A stretch of 64,000 nucleotides of DNA from positions 496,001 to 560,000 of the forward strand of contig NZ_JBHEBG010000003.1 of NCBI RefSeq assembly GCF_046557915.1, given 5' to 3'. This DNA comes from JBHEBG01 sp046557915. Lineage in GTDB: Bacteria > Bacteroidota > Bacteroidia > Flavobacteriales > Flavobacteriaceae. The notes below the pieces were generated by a model, which was not told where the DNA came from, did no database searches, and saw nothing but the letters and a program-made list of their open reading frames with translations. Below, in pieces: positions 49,281 through 57,332 of the stretch; positions within the stretch are counted from its first letter, which is position 1, and every line of letters begins with the position of its first letter. A program made the position numbers and the translations under genes.

Positions 49281-50348
49281 CTATAACGGGTGTTGTTTGT
49301 GATAATTTACCAAAAGTGCAACCACTTTGCTATAGCTCTTTATGCCGTCTGCTTGGTCATTGACTTTTAGAAAAACGTTGAAGACCGATTTAAAAACGGG
49401 CTCCAGGGGATTTTCGTGTTCCTTCCAAAAATTGGCTAGTTCCTGATAATTTTGCTTAACCCCAGGATGAAGTCCTGTATATAATAGATCAAATGTAGTT
49501 TCGTCCTTTCTTTTAATATCACTCAAACAATAGCCCAAAGCGTACGCATAGGCTGAATACTGAAAGTAAATATCGTCACTGCCAACTGTAGCCAGATAGC
49601 CAATAAAATTGGTTTCATTCTCTGCGGAATACCCCAACTGATGACCTACTTCGTGAGCAGAGACCACGGGATACCTGAAGTTGGGGATCTTATAGTTTAC
49701 CTGTGCTTCATTGGTAAAAGGGTTTAGGTATCCACCATAGCCCATATAGGTCAGCGGAGTACTTAGCAACGATTTCTTTAAGCTAGGGGCCTTATACTCC
49801 AAAAAAGGCAATTCTTTACCCAATTTCTGATAACTTAAAACGGTTTTCTCAAAGATTTCCGCTTTGGAATATGGTATTTGAACCATTTTTGACGTATCCG
49901 ATGTAATATAAAACTGTACATCGTTGGTTTTTTTTATGAGTTTTTCTGCTAGTGCTATAAGTTCTTGTTGCGAGTGTGATTCATTTAATCCCAAGTTGTT
50001 GGCGATAGGTTGTCGGTAGTAATTAAATCCCCATAACATATGAAACGTAAAGTATATAACGGACAAAACCATGATGGTATTCCTAAAAAAAAGTTTAGGC
50101 TTTTGTCTAATGTTGTGGCGCTTCAAAAATAAATACCGGAACAACAAAAATAACAGTATTACATACATTACATCGCCGATAGAAAAAGGAATCCAACCCA
50201 AAATATTCCTATAAAAGCCCGATATTACGGGGTACAATCCGTTGCTATAGTAGGCCTCCACCAGTTCAGGGTAGCTTCCTGCCCACTTAACAAGGATAAT
50301 TTGGGGTATTATCGACCAGGCGATACCATTTTTTAATCGATTGTTCAT
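49281..50348 (-). CDS. DUF3810 membrane protein with HEVGH zinc motif
   Basis: The 355-residue protein has three or four membrane helices in the first 130 residues and then a soluble domain. That domain holds SAHEVGHQLGYSAENETNFIGYL, a HExxH zinc motif followed by a Glu/Asn pair. DUF3810 proteins are predicted membrane metallopeptidases of unknown substrate. I start at ATG 50348 (MNNRLKNGIAWS); the frame is open 14 codons further. It is oriented toward the DUF6503 gene. Confidence 0.87.
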   Translation of the reverse strand: MNNRLKNGIAWSIIPQIILVKWAGSYPELVEAYYSNGLYPVISGFYRNILGWIPFSIGDVMYVILLFLLFRYLFLKRHNIRQKPKLFFRNTIMVLSVIYFTFHMLWGFNYYRQPIANNLGLNESHSQQELIALAEKLIKKTNDVQFYITSDTSKMVQIPYSKAEIFEKTVLSYQKLGKELPFLEYKAPSLKKSLLSTPLTYMGYGGYLNPFTNEAQVNYKIPNFRYPVVSAHEVGHQLGYSAENETNFIGYLATVGSDDIYFQYSAYAYALGYCLSDIKRKDETTFDLLYTGLHPGVKQNYQELANFWKEHENPLEPVFKSVFNVFLKVNDQADGIKSYSKVVALLVNYHKQHPL

Positions 50349-50486
50349 GAAAACCAAAATTAAACAATTAATATAACGCCCATCTTTCAAACTTTACATT
50401 TCTACATTGCATCGATTATAATAACCGGCTGTTTATACGTGCGACCAGTAATTTCTGTTTTATACTTTTTTTACCGATCCAAAGTG

Positions 50487-50494
50487 TATTTTTG
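50487..50494 (+). promoter_or_regulatory. -7 box of the dipeptidase gene
   Basis: TATTTTTG (TAnnTTTG) ends 20 bases before ATG 50515. No TTG sits at 19-20 bases upstream. Confidence 0.5.
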
Positions 50495-50514
50495 ATAATC
50501 TTATACGACAGAAA

Positions 50515-51975
50515 ATGAATACGGAAATACGCAACTTATTACCTATCGCCCTTTGGAACAAATTTGCAGATCTTAACGCCGTTCCCCGGGCTTCTAAAAA
50601 AGAGGAACAGGTACGGCAGTTTATAATCAATTTTGGAAAATCCCTTGGTTTGGAAACGTTTTCGGATACCGTGGGAAACGTAATTATTAGGAAATTGGCA
50701 ACAGCGGGGATGGAAGATAGAAAGATGATAACGCTACAGTCTCATTTGGACATGGTACATCAAAAAAACGCGAATACTGATTTCGATTTTGATACCCAGG
50801 GAATTGAAATGTTTGTGGAAGAAAATTGGGTAAAGGCAAATGGAACTACCCTGGGGGCAGATAACGGAATTGGTGTTGCTACGATAATGGCGTTGTTGGA
50901 AAGTAATACTATCCCACATCCTGCTTTGGAGGCCTTGTTTACCATAGATGAAGAAACAGGTATGACCGGCGCCATGGGTTTGGAGGCCAATGTACTTAAA
51001 GGGGATATACTCTTAAATCTGGATACGGAGGAAGATGACGAGATAGACATTGGCTGTGCTGGTGGGGTAGATGTAACCGCCGAAAGATCCTATAACCCCA
51101 AACCCGTACCAAGGGGCATACTTGCTTATGAAGTTTTGGTTAAAGGCTTACGTGGGGGCCATAGTGGCATGGATATTCATAAAGGTTTGGGCAATGCAAA
51201 TAAAATTATGAACCGGATGCTCTATCATGGAACCGAAAATCATAATGTATATATATCTGAAATAGATGGAGGGGGTCTTCGCAACGCCATTCCTAGAGAA
51301 AGTTTTGCAAAAATTGTGGTGGACAAGGCCCATAAACAAGATTTTGAAAAGAACTTTGATGAATTGGCAACTACGATTAAAAGTGAGTTATTGGTGCAAG
51401 AACCGCAGTTATCTATTACCCTCTCCACGTGCAAGGTGCCGGAAAGTGTTATGGGCTTGGGCGTACAGGAAAAGTTTTTAAAAGCCGTTTACGCCGCACA
51501 TAATGGGGTTTATGCCATGAGTCCGTCCATGTCGGATTTGGTAGAAACGTCCAATAATATAGCAAGAATATCGGCAAGAAACGGAAGTTTAAAAATAGGT
51601 TGCCTCACCCGGTCTTCGGTAAATTCGGCAAAAATAGATTTGGCGCACGCACTTAAATCGGTCTTTGAACTCGCAGGGTTCGAGGTAAGTTTCTCTGGCG
51701 ACTACCCCGGTTGGAAACCCAATCCGGATTCTTTGATACTTGAAGTTCTAAAGGAACAATATGAGATTTTGTTTAAGGAAAAACCCAAAGTAGTGGCTTG
51801 CCATGCAGGACTGGAGTGCGGTATATTGGGACAAAACTATCCGGATATGGATATGATCAGTTTTGGACCCACTATCCACGGCGCACATTCCCCAGACGAA
51901 ACAGTAAGTGTTGCTTCTGTACAAAAGTATTGGCGTTTCGTATTGGAAATCCTTAAGAACACACCAAAAAAATAA
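50515..51975 (+). CDS. pepD: Aminoacyl-histidine dipeptidase (PepD, M20 family)
   Basis: PepD is a cytoplasmic zinc dipeptidase with preference for Xaa-His dipeptides. The 486-residue protein has the di-zinc site motifs LQSHLDMVHQKN, GADNGIGVATIMAL, FTIDEETGMTGAMGL and LNLDTEEDDEIDIGCAGG, the dimer domain with GLRGGHSGMDIHKG, and the last ligand in HGAHSPDETVSV. All expected ligands are visible and the length is normal. A hairpin shared with the convergent PPIase gene follows the stop. Confidence 0.95.
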   Translation: MNTEIRNLLPIALWNKFADLNAVPRASKKEEQVRQFIINFGKSLGLETFSDTVGNVIIRKLATAGMEDRKMITLQSHLDMVHQKNANTDFDFDTQGIEMFVEENWVKANGTTLGADNGIGVATIMALLESNTIPHPALEALFTIDEETGMTGAMGLEANVLKGDILLNLDTEEDDEIDIGCAGGVDVTAERSYNPKPVPRGILAYEVLVKGLRGGHSGMDIHKGLGNANKIMNRMLYHGTENHNVYISEIDGGGLRNAIPRESFAKIVVDKAHKQDFEKNFDELATTIKSELLVQEPQLSITLSTCKVPESVMGLGVQEKFLKAVYAAHNGVYAMSPSMSDLVETSNNIARISARNGSLKIGCLTRSSVNSAKIDLAHALKSVFELAGFEVSFSGDYPGWKPNPDSLILEVLKEQYEILFKEKPKVVACHAGLECGILGQNYPDMDMISFGPTIHGAHSPDETVSVASVQKYWRFVLEILKNTPKK

Positions 51976-51994
51976 GCCGACCAAAGGCCGGCTT
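51974..51994. terminator. Bidirectional hairpin terminator
   Basis: AAGCCGACC pairs with GGCCGGCTT around a three-base loop; on the minus strand the single mismatch becomes a G-U pair and a T run follows (TTATTTTTTT). It ends the PPIase transcript from the right and probably the dipeptidase transcript from the left. Confidence 0.8.
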
Positions 51995-52018
51995 TTATAC
52001 TTTTAGGGTTAAAGACCC

Positions 52019-53140
52019 TTACTGGGATACTCCTACAATCTCTAAATCGAAGATTAAATCGGAATTGGGAGGTATAGGACCCGCTCCTTGCGACCCGTAA
52101 CCCAAATGTGGTGGTATAAAAAGACGAATTTTATCACCCACTTTCATGCTTAACAATCCTTCCCTAAAGCCTGCTACTAATCTAGATTCTGGACTGTAAT
52201 CCATAGGTGTAGGAGAAAAATCACCACGGTGCATGGCATTTATTTGAGTGAATTTATCAAATTTTTCTGCCACTTCTTTTTCGCTGGTGTCAAACAAAGT
52301 TCCATCGGGTAACCAGCCTGCATAATTTACCAAAACCTTTTGTCCTGTTGTAGGTTGTGTCCCTTCTCCCTTTTGGATACTGTAAATTTTAAGTCCAGAA
52401 GGCAAGGTTTCCGCAACTGCCTGTTGTTTGGCCAATTCGGCAAGGAAATCTTCTTTTACTTTTTTCATGGCCGCTACTCGGGCTTCCTCTTCCGCAAAAT
52501 AGTCGGTCATTACCTGAACGGCGTCAAATTTTTTGGCCTCCTTACCATTTCTTATGATTTCTACCTTGTTCATCACCACATCGGTTGTTGGTCTGTCTTT
52601 TTTACCCGGATCCTGTGAAGTGGCTACATTGGCAATAGAATCTACCACATCCATACCGGACATTACCTCTCCAAAAACAGTATGTCTTCCGTCTAAAAAT
52701 GGCGTTTCCTTGTGCGTAATAAAGAACTGGCTTCCGTTGGTAGTGGGCCCTGCATTTGCCATGGATAGAATTCCTGCTTTGTGGTGCGATAGGGAATCAT
52801 GTATTTCGTCTTTAAACTTATAACCGGGATTACCGCTTCCAGTGCCCGTTGGATCGCCTCCCTGAATCATAAAATCTTTGATTACCCTATGGAAAATAAT
52901 TCCTTCGTAATACTTTTTGTTTTTGAACTCTTCACTTACAAAGGGATTTTTACCTTCGGCGAGCGAAACAAAATTGGCCACGGTAAGTGGTGTTTTTTGA
53001 TACTCCAATTTAAGGACAATATCACCACGTGTAGTTTGTATGTCTGCAAAAATACCATCTCCCAAATCTGCTCTTTGACCAGATTTGCATCCGGCAAGGG
53101 CCAAGGCGATGGTTAGAATCAGTAGGTGTGCTTTTTTCAT
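52019..53140 (-). CDS. Dual-domain peptidyl-prolyl isomerase lipoprotein (cyclophilin + FKBP)
   Basis: The 373-residue protein has a lipoprotein signal (LILTIALALAGCKSG, Cys about residue 18). It joins two folding-catalyst domains. Residues about 30-200 are a cyclophilin with FHRVIKDFMIQGGDPTGTG, LSMANAGPTTNGSQFFI and LDGRHTVFGEV. Residues about 245-373 are an FKBP domain with VLVNYAGWLPDGTLFDTS, GFREGLLSMKVGDKIRLFIPPHLGYG and IPPNSDLIFDLEIVGV. A charged helix links them. Such cyclophilin-FKBP fusions are known from Flavobacterium. Both active sites look intact. It follows gldI by 26 bases on the same strand and likely assists folding of exported proteins. Confidence 0.93.
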   Translation of the reverse strand: MKKAHLLILTIALALAGCKSGQRADLGDGIFADIQTTRGDIVLKLEYQKTPLTVANFVSLAEGKNPFVSEEFKNKKYYEGIIFHRVIKDFMIQGGDPTGTGSGNPGYKFKDEIHDSLSHHKAGILSMANAGPTTNGSQFFITHKETPFLDGRHTVFGEVMSGMDVVDSIANVATSQDPGKKDRPTTDVVMNKVEIIRNGKEAKKFDAVQVMTDYFAEEEARVAAMKKVKEDFLAELAKQQAVAETLPSGLKIYSIQKGEGTQPTTGQKVLVNYAGWLPDGTLFDTSEKEVAEKFDKFTQINAMHRGDFSPTPMDYSPESRLVAGFREGLLSMKVGDKIRLFIPPHLGYGSQGAGPIPPNSDLIFDLEIVGVSQ

Positions 53141-53166
53141 GTTTGTAAAATTTATTGCTATTTGTG

Positions 53167-53712
53167 TTAAATACTATCTCGTTGTTTTTCTATTTTTAAA
53201 ATGGATAATGTACTCTTTATGGGTACGTTTGGCCCAACCTTGTTTTTATCGCCAAGATAACCATATGCTCTGGACGAAGGAAACAAAAATGTAGCGGTTT
53301 CTCCTTCTTTTAGAAGTTTTACACCGCTCCGGAATCCCGGAAAAAACTCTTGTTTATCTACCTTGTAATTGGTAATCCCCAAGGTTTCTTTACTGTAAAT
53401 GGTATCGTTGCCAAAACTAACAATGTTGTAGGTAAGCGTCACCAGATCATCGGGCCTCGGCATATAGTCTTCATCGTTCCTTTTGTTTTCATAGTAGTAC
53501 CAAGAACCATCGGCAGTGGCAATATAGTTATGTATTGTATCCAAGGCTATGATATCTTTAATCATTTTTTCTTCCCTTTCAAGCAGTTTTTTATTTCGTT
53601 CTGCGGATTCTTTTATAAAACTCCCAGATTTTACTTTCACGGGCCTACGCGGTTCTGGCCCCCCACAGCAGGCTAAACTAAATAATGCCACAAAAAAAAG
53701 AAGCAGTCTCAT
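53167..53712 (-). CDS. gldI: Gliding motility-associated FKBP-type isomerase lipoprotein GldI
   Basis: GldI is a lipoprotein needed for gliding in Flavobacterium johnsoniae. The 181-residue protein has a signal peptide ending in LACCGGPEP with two adjacent Cys, and an FKBP domain (LVTLTYNIVSFGNDTIY, FFPGFRSGVKLLKEGETATFLFPSSRAYGYLG, PNVPIKSTLSILKI). The FKBP domain starts at about residue 80, after a helical region. It sits between the NrnA-like gene (5 bases upstream) and the cyclophilin-FKBP gene, so both folding lipoproteins are made together. Other gld genes are not in this window. Confidence 0.92.
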   Translation of the reverse strand: MRLLLFFVALFSLACCGGPEPRRPVKVKSGSFIKESAERNKKLLEREEKMIKDIIALDTIHNYIATADGSWYYYENKRNDEDYMPRPDDLVTLTYNIVSFGNDTIYSKETLGITNYKVDKQEFFPGFRSGVKLLKEGETATFLFPSSRAYGYLGDKNKVGPNVPIKSTLSILKIEKQRDSI

Positions 53713-53717
53713 AGGTT

Positions 53718-54725
53718 TTATTTTATAGACGTAATCTTTAAAAGCGATTCAAAATATTTCACAGTTTCCGACATAGACTTTTCACTTTTACCACCAGCCG
53801 CATTGGTATGGCCCCCTCCCTCAAAATAATCCCGGGCAAATTCATTTACAGAAAAATCCCCTTCGGACCGGAACGAGATCTTTATAATTCCTTCGTCTCG
53901 GTTTTCAATAAAAATCACCGCAAAATAAATACCTTCCAAGGTAAGTCCGTAATTTACAAAACCTTCGGTGTCTCCTTTTTTGAAATTATTGGTGTCCAAT
54001 TCATCTTGGGTAAGGGTAATATAAGCGGTACGGTATTCTTGTAAAATGACCATATTTTTAAGCGCGCAACCCAATAAGTGAAGTCTACTAGGCGTATTGG
54101 TGTCATAGACCCTATTGTGGATTTCTGTATTGTTTGCCCCATTGTCTATTAGATTTGCCACAACATTGTGTGTTCTACTCGTGGTGGATGCAAATTTAAA
54201 AGACCCCGTATCTGTCATAATACCGGTATAAAGGCAATTGGCTATTTCAGGTGTTATTTTATCGGTATCTCCCAAGAACTCTATAAAATTATAAACCATT
54301 TCGCAAGTAGAGCTAAGCATTACATCGGAATACATAATTTTAGCATAGTCGCTTGGTGCTTGGTGATGGTCTATCATTATAAAAGTGGCCGTTGCTTCTT
54401 CCAAAATGGTTTGCATCTGGCCTACCCTACCCAAATGATTAAAGTCTAACGTAAATATGATAGAGGCACTGTTGATAAGGTCTTTTGCCAGGCTGTTATC
54501 CTTTTCAAAATTCACAATTTGATCATTATTGGGCATCCACTTCAGAAATTTGGGATAATCATTGGGCGAAATTACCCATACTTCTTGTCCCTTTTGACGT
54601 AAATAATGCCATAGCCCCAATGTGGATCCAATAGCATCACCATCCGGATTTTTATGTGGGATTATTACAATTTTCTGTGGTGTGGAAAGTAGCCTTTCAA
54701 CGGCCTTGATATCCTCTAAATTCAT
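53718..54725 (-). CDS. DHH-family phosphoesterase, NrnA-like
   Basis: NrnA degrades nanoRNA and dephosphorylates pAp. The 335-residue protein has NPDGDAIGSTLGLWHYL, TLDFNHLGRVGQM, IMIDHHQAPSDYAKI (the DHH motif), TGIMTDTGSFKFAST and the C-terminal DHHA1 loop GGGHTNAAGGKS. All metal-binding positions are present. It is the first gene of the unit with gldI and the PPIase. A TATATTTG box ends 5 bases before the ATG. Confidence 0.94.
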   Translation of the reverse strand: MNLEDIKAVERLLSTPQKIVIIPHKNPDGDAIGSTLGLWHYLRQKGQEVWVISPNDYPKFLKWMPNNDQIVNFEKDNSLAKDLINSASIIFTLDFNHLGRVGQMQTILEEATATFIMIDHHQAPSDYAKIMYSDVMLSSTCEMVYNFIEFLGDTDKITPEIANCLYTGIMTDTGSFKFASTTSRTHNVVANLIDNGANNTEIHNRVYDTNTPSRLHLLGCALKNMVILQEYRTAYITLTQDELDTNNFKKGDTEGFVNYGLTLEGIYFAVIFIENRDEGIIKISFRSEGDFSVNEFARDYFEGGGHTNAAGGKSEKSMSETVKYFESLLKITSIK

Positions 54726-54730
54726 GCGCC

Positions 54731-54738
54731 CAAATATA
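54731..54738 (-). promoter_or_regulatory. TAnnTTTG box next to the NrnA-like start codon
   Basis: The minus strand reads TATATTTG, ending 5 bases before ATG 54725. Transcription from it would start at or beside the ATG. No TTG at 19-20 bases upstream was found. Confidence 0.4.
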
Positions 54739-54892
54739 CAATTTTATACTAAAGTCTTTTAAGGATGCAAGGGTATTTTAACCTTTGGGGAAGTTATTGG
54801 GGCCATTGTGTTATACTTAATGCCGTATGTCAAATCCTACACGCTACGGATGATGTTGGCCTTTTAAAGATTTATACCATTGCATTTATGGC

Positions 54893-54922
54893 TTGCGGGT
54901 TAATATATAAAGCGTATTTTTG
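54893..54922 (+). promoter_or_regulatory. Bacteroidota promoter of ndk
   Basis: TTG (54893-54895), a 19-base spacer and TATTTTTG (54915-54922) match the full -33/-7 pattern. The -7 box ends 17 bases before ATG 54940. Confidence 0.78.
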
Positions 54923-54939
54923 CGCAAAATTTTTAAAGC

Positions 54940-55359
54940 ATGAGTACAAACAGAACATTTACTATGATAAAACCAGATGCAGTCGAAAATGGGCATATTG
55001 GCGCCATTTTGGAAAAGATCACATCTGCAGGGTTTAAGATAGTAGCAATGAAATATACACAACTTAGTAGAAGGGATGCCAAAGAGTTTTATGCCATACA
55101 TAGAGAGCGCCCATTTTTTGGGGAACTTGTTGATTTTATGACAAGGGGTCCAATTGTTTCCGCAATTTTACAGAAAGAAAATGCCGTTGAGGACTTTAGG
55201 GCACTTATAGGTGCTACAAACCCAGAAGAAGCAGCTGAAGGTACAATACGTAAATTGTTTGCCACATCAATAGGAGAGAACGCCGTTCATGGGTCTGACA
55301 GTGATGAGAATGCGGCCATTGAGGGTGCGTTTCATTTTTCTGGACGGGAAATTTACTAG
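54940..55359 (+). CDS. ndk: Nucleoside diphosphate kinase
   Basis: Ndk passes phosphate from ATP to other nucleoside diphosphates through a phospho-histidine. The 139-residue protein has TFTMIKPDAVENGHIGAIL, RPFFGELVDFMTRGPIV and the active-site segment NAVHGSDSDENAAIEGAFHF, with the catalytic His at about 116. Length and motifs are standard. It has its own promoter and is followed by a hairpin terminator at 55381-55410, so it is monocistronic. Confidence 0.97.
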   Translation: MSTNRTFTMIKPDAVENGHIGAILEKITSAGFKIVAMKYTQLSRRDAKEFYAIHRERPFFGELVDFMTRGPIVSAILQKENAVEDFRALIGATNPEEAAEGTIRKLFATSIGENAVHGSDSDENAAIEGAFHFSGREIY

Positions 55360-55380
55360 GATTTTAAAATACAGATGTGA

Positions 55381-55410
55381 AAAGCTACCTTTTTATGGTG
55401 GCTTTTTTTT
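55381..55410 (+). terminator. Terminator of ndk
   Basis: AAAGCTACC pairs with GGTGGCTTT (9 bp, one wobble pair, seven-base loop) and is followed by a run of T to 55410. Confidence 0.88.
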
Positions 55411-55411
55411 G

Positions 55412-55708
55412 TTATCGCAACACCAATTTTTTTACTAGATCTTTACCCAATTCTTCATTGAGCATGGCAATGATTTTAGATTTTCCATGACTTAGTTCTT
55501 CCCGAAGTACGGAGGAAGAAAGCGATACAAATAGGGTGTCGCTTCGCAGTTCTACGGCCGTAGTATAGTTATTGACCCCATTTCCCATCAACGTTGCCCA
55601 AGCATCTCGTACATTAACCCTATCCATACCCTTTTGCAACTTATTTTCGGAGATGAATTGATCTAAGGCCTCATTTAATCGTATACCTGTATTTTTTCGT
55701 TTGGCCAT
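55412..55708 (-). CDS. DUF721 / DciA-like protein
   Basis: The 98-residue protein begins MAKRKNTGIRLNEALDQFIS and has VRDAWATLMGNGVNNYT and LFVSLSSSVLREELSHGKSKIIAMLNEEL, the DUF721 pattern with a KH-like fold. DUF721 includes DciA, which helps load the replicative helicase in bacteria lacking DnaC. Its place beside recF fits a replication role. I start at ATG 55708, whose A is shared with the stop of the lipocalin-like gene (TAATG); the open frame further upstream overlaps that gene. Confidence 0.87.
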   Translation of the reverse strand: MAKRKNTGIRLNEALDQFISENKLQKGMDRVNVRDAWATLMGNGVNNYTTAVELRSDTLFVSLSSSVLREELSHGKSKIIAMLNEELGKDLVKKLVLR

Positions 55709-56127
55709 TATTCTTTTGCATTTATAGGCACATAGCGAGTATAGCTGTACGTAATATTGTCTTCGTTTATGACCGAGAACCGATCTTCGGACAGGCTTGT
55801 GATCCGTTCCGTCCATGCACTAAGTTCGTTTTTATAATACAAAGCAAAGGTTTCATCTTCCCGCAGTATTCGGAAGGGCTCAGCATCATCCGTAGTAATA
55901 TAGGTGCCATCGAATTTTGGCTGTACTTTTTTCCTAAACCCTACCAAACCATCAATTTTGATATAATCCAAATTGGTGTTTACCTTATATTCCTTTGTAT
56001 TGCCATCAGGAAATTCTACCTCTTTAATTTCCCAATATCCGTTTAAGTACAATAAACTATCCTGGGATACCTTAGGAGTGCATCCAACATAGAGACATAG
56101 TATTAAAAAGGTTGACCAAAAACGCAT
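55708..56127 (-). CDS. Lipocalin-like lipoprotein
   Basis: The 139-residue protein has a lipoprotein signal (MRFWSTFLILCLYVGCTPK, Cys16) and a beta-rich mature part. LLYLNGYWEIKEVEFPDGNTKEY at the start, with the GxW of lipocalins, and LSEDRFSVINEDNITYSYTRY at the end are typical of small lipocalin-like domains in Bacteroidota. Its function is unknown. It starts 1 base after the recF stop and overlaps the DUF721 start, so three genes of unlike function share one message. Confidence 0.8.
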   Translation of the reverse strand: MRFWSTFLILCLYVGCTPKVSQDSLLYLNGYWEIKEVEFPDGNTKEYKVNTNLDYIKIDGLVGFRKKVQPKFDGTYITTDDAEPFRILREDETFALYYKNELSAWTERITSLSEDRFSVINEDNITYSYTRYVPINAKE

Positions 56128-56128
56128 C

Positions 56129-57208
56129 TTACAATTTAAAAATTTTATAGGACTGATGAATGGTCTTCACCACTTTTTCAGTTCTTTCCGCATGGGTGTC
56201 ACTTATAAAAATTTGCCCAAAACTCTCATCATCCACCAAATGTACGATTTGTGCCACCCTATGCTCGTCTAGTTTGTCAAAGATATCATCAAGTAGTAAG
56301 ATAGGGGTAGTCTTAGCTTCTTTTTTTATGAAATTGAACTGTGCTAGTTTAAGGGCTATCAAAAACGATTTTTGTTGCCCCTGGCTACCAAATTTTTTAA
56401 TGGGGTGCCCACTGATCTCAAAACTAAGATCATCTTTGTGGATACCTACACTGGTATATTGTAAGGCTTTGTCCTTTTCCAAACTGTTTGTTAACAATTC
56501 GCTCAAAGGGGTCTGCAAAAGCTTGCTGTCATAGGTAAGTGAAACTTCCTCCGCTGCCGCGGATATGGCCGTATATTGTTCCTTAAAAATTGGGATAAAC
56601 GTCTTAAGGAAAGCCTCTCTTTTCTTAAAAACCAAAGAGCCATATTGATCTAGTTGTTCGTTGTACACGGATAAGGTAGTGGCATTGAAGGTATGGTTCA
56701 CCGCAAAATACTTAAGCAGGGAATTGCGTTGCATCAGTACCTTGTTATAATTGATCAAAGCCTGTAGATACTGTTTATCTGATTGTGAGATTACGCTATC
56801 CACAAATTTACGGCGTGCATCGCTACCTTCGGTAATGAGATCCCTATCTGCCGGGGATATGATCACCAGAGGAAGAAAGCCAATATGATCGGAAAAGCGT
56901 TCGTAGGTTTTACCATTTCTCTTGATTACTTTTTTAATCCCTCGTTTTAGGCTACAGACAATTTTTTCTTGCCTCCCATCCTTTTCAAATTCACCATCGA
57001 TCACAAAAAAATCTTCTCCGTGTTTTATATTTTGCGACCCTACCGGATTAAAATAACTCTTCCCAAAAGATAGATGGTAAATGGCATCCAAAATGTTTGT
57101 TTTCCCTATACCATTACTCCCTACAAAGCAGTTTATCTTGGGATCGAACGTAAGTTTTAAGGAGTCAAAATTTTTATAATTAATAAGGGATAAATTCTTT
57201 AGAAACAT
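56129..57208 (-). CDS. recF: DNA replication and repair protein RecF
   Basis: RecF, with RecO and RecR, loads RecA at gaps. The 359-residue protein has Walker A GSNGIGKTN (about 29-37), the IVISPADRDLITEGSDARRKFVDSV region and the late signature GSQGQQKSFLIALKLAQ with Walker B PILLLDDIFDKLDEHR. All are SMC-like ATPase motifs typical of RecF. It heads the recF, lipocalin, DUF721 operon. The plus-strand TPR gene starts about 125 bases away. Confidence 0.96.
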   Translation of the reverse strand: MFLKNLSLINYKNFDSLKLTFDPKINCFVGSNGIGKTNILDAIYHLSFGKSYFNPVGSQNIKHGEDFFVIDGEFEKDGRQEKIVCSLKRGIKKVIKRNGKTYERFSDHIGFLPLVIISPADRDLITEGSDARRKFVDSVISQSDKQYLQALINYNKVLMQRNSLLKYFAVNHTFNATTLSVYNEQLDQYGSLVFKKREAFLKTFIPIFKEQYTAISAAAEEVSLTYDSKLLQTPLSELLTNSLEKDKALQYTSVGIHKDDLSFEISGHPIKKFGSQGQQKSFLIALKLAQFNFIKKEAKTTPILLLDDIFDKLDEHRVAQIVHLVDDESFGQIFISDTHAERTEKVVKTIHQSYKIFKL

Positions 57209-57304
57209 GGAGCTTGTTCAAAAATTGTTTTTAGAAGAGCTAGCAAAGCTGCAAAATATCGAAAAATAACGAATAAATAACCCTTAGGTTTTGGATAAAA
57301 ACTT

Positions 57305-57312
57305 TATTTTTG
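57305..57312 (+). promoter_or_regulatory. -7 box of the TPR/ribH unit
   Basis: TATTTTTG (TAnnTTTG) ends 20 bases before ATG 57333. The nearest TTG is too close to be a -33 element. Confidence 0.5.
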
Positions 57313-57332
57313 CGCGATCAATTAAATTAACG

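Noticed and set aside
52002..52018. Second small hairpin AGGGT/ACCCT between the dipeptidase and the PPIase
   Set aside because: It has only five pairs, and the stronger bidirectional hairpin at 51974-51994 explains termination.
54765..55037. 90-codon frame ahead of and over ndk
   Set aside because: It contains the ndk promoter and overlaps ndk in another frame, and has no recognisable domain.
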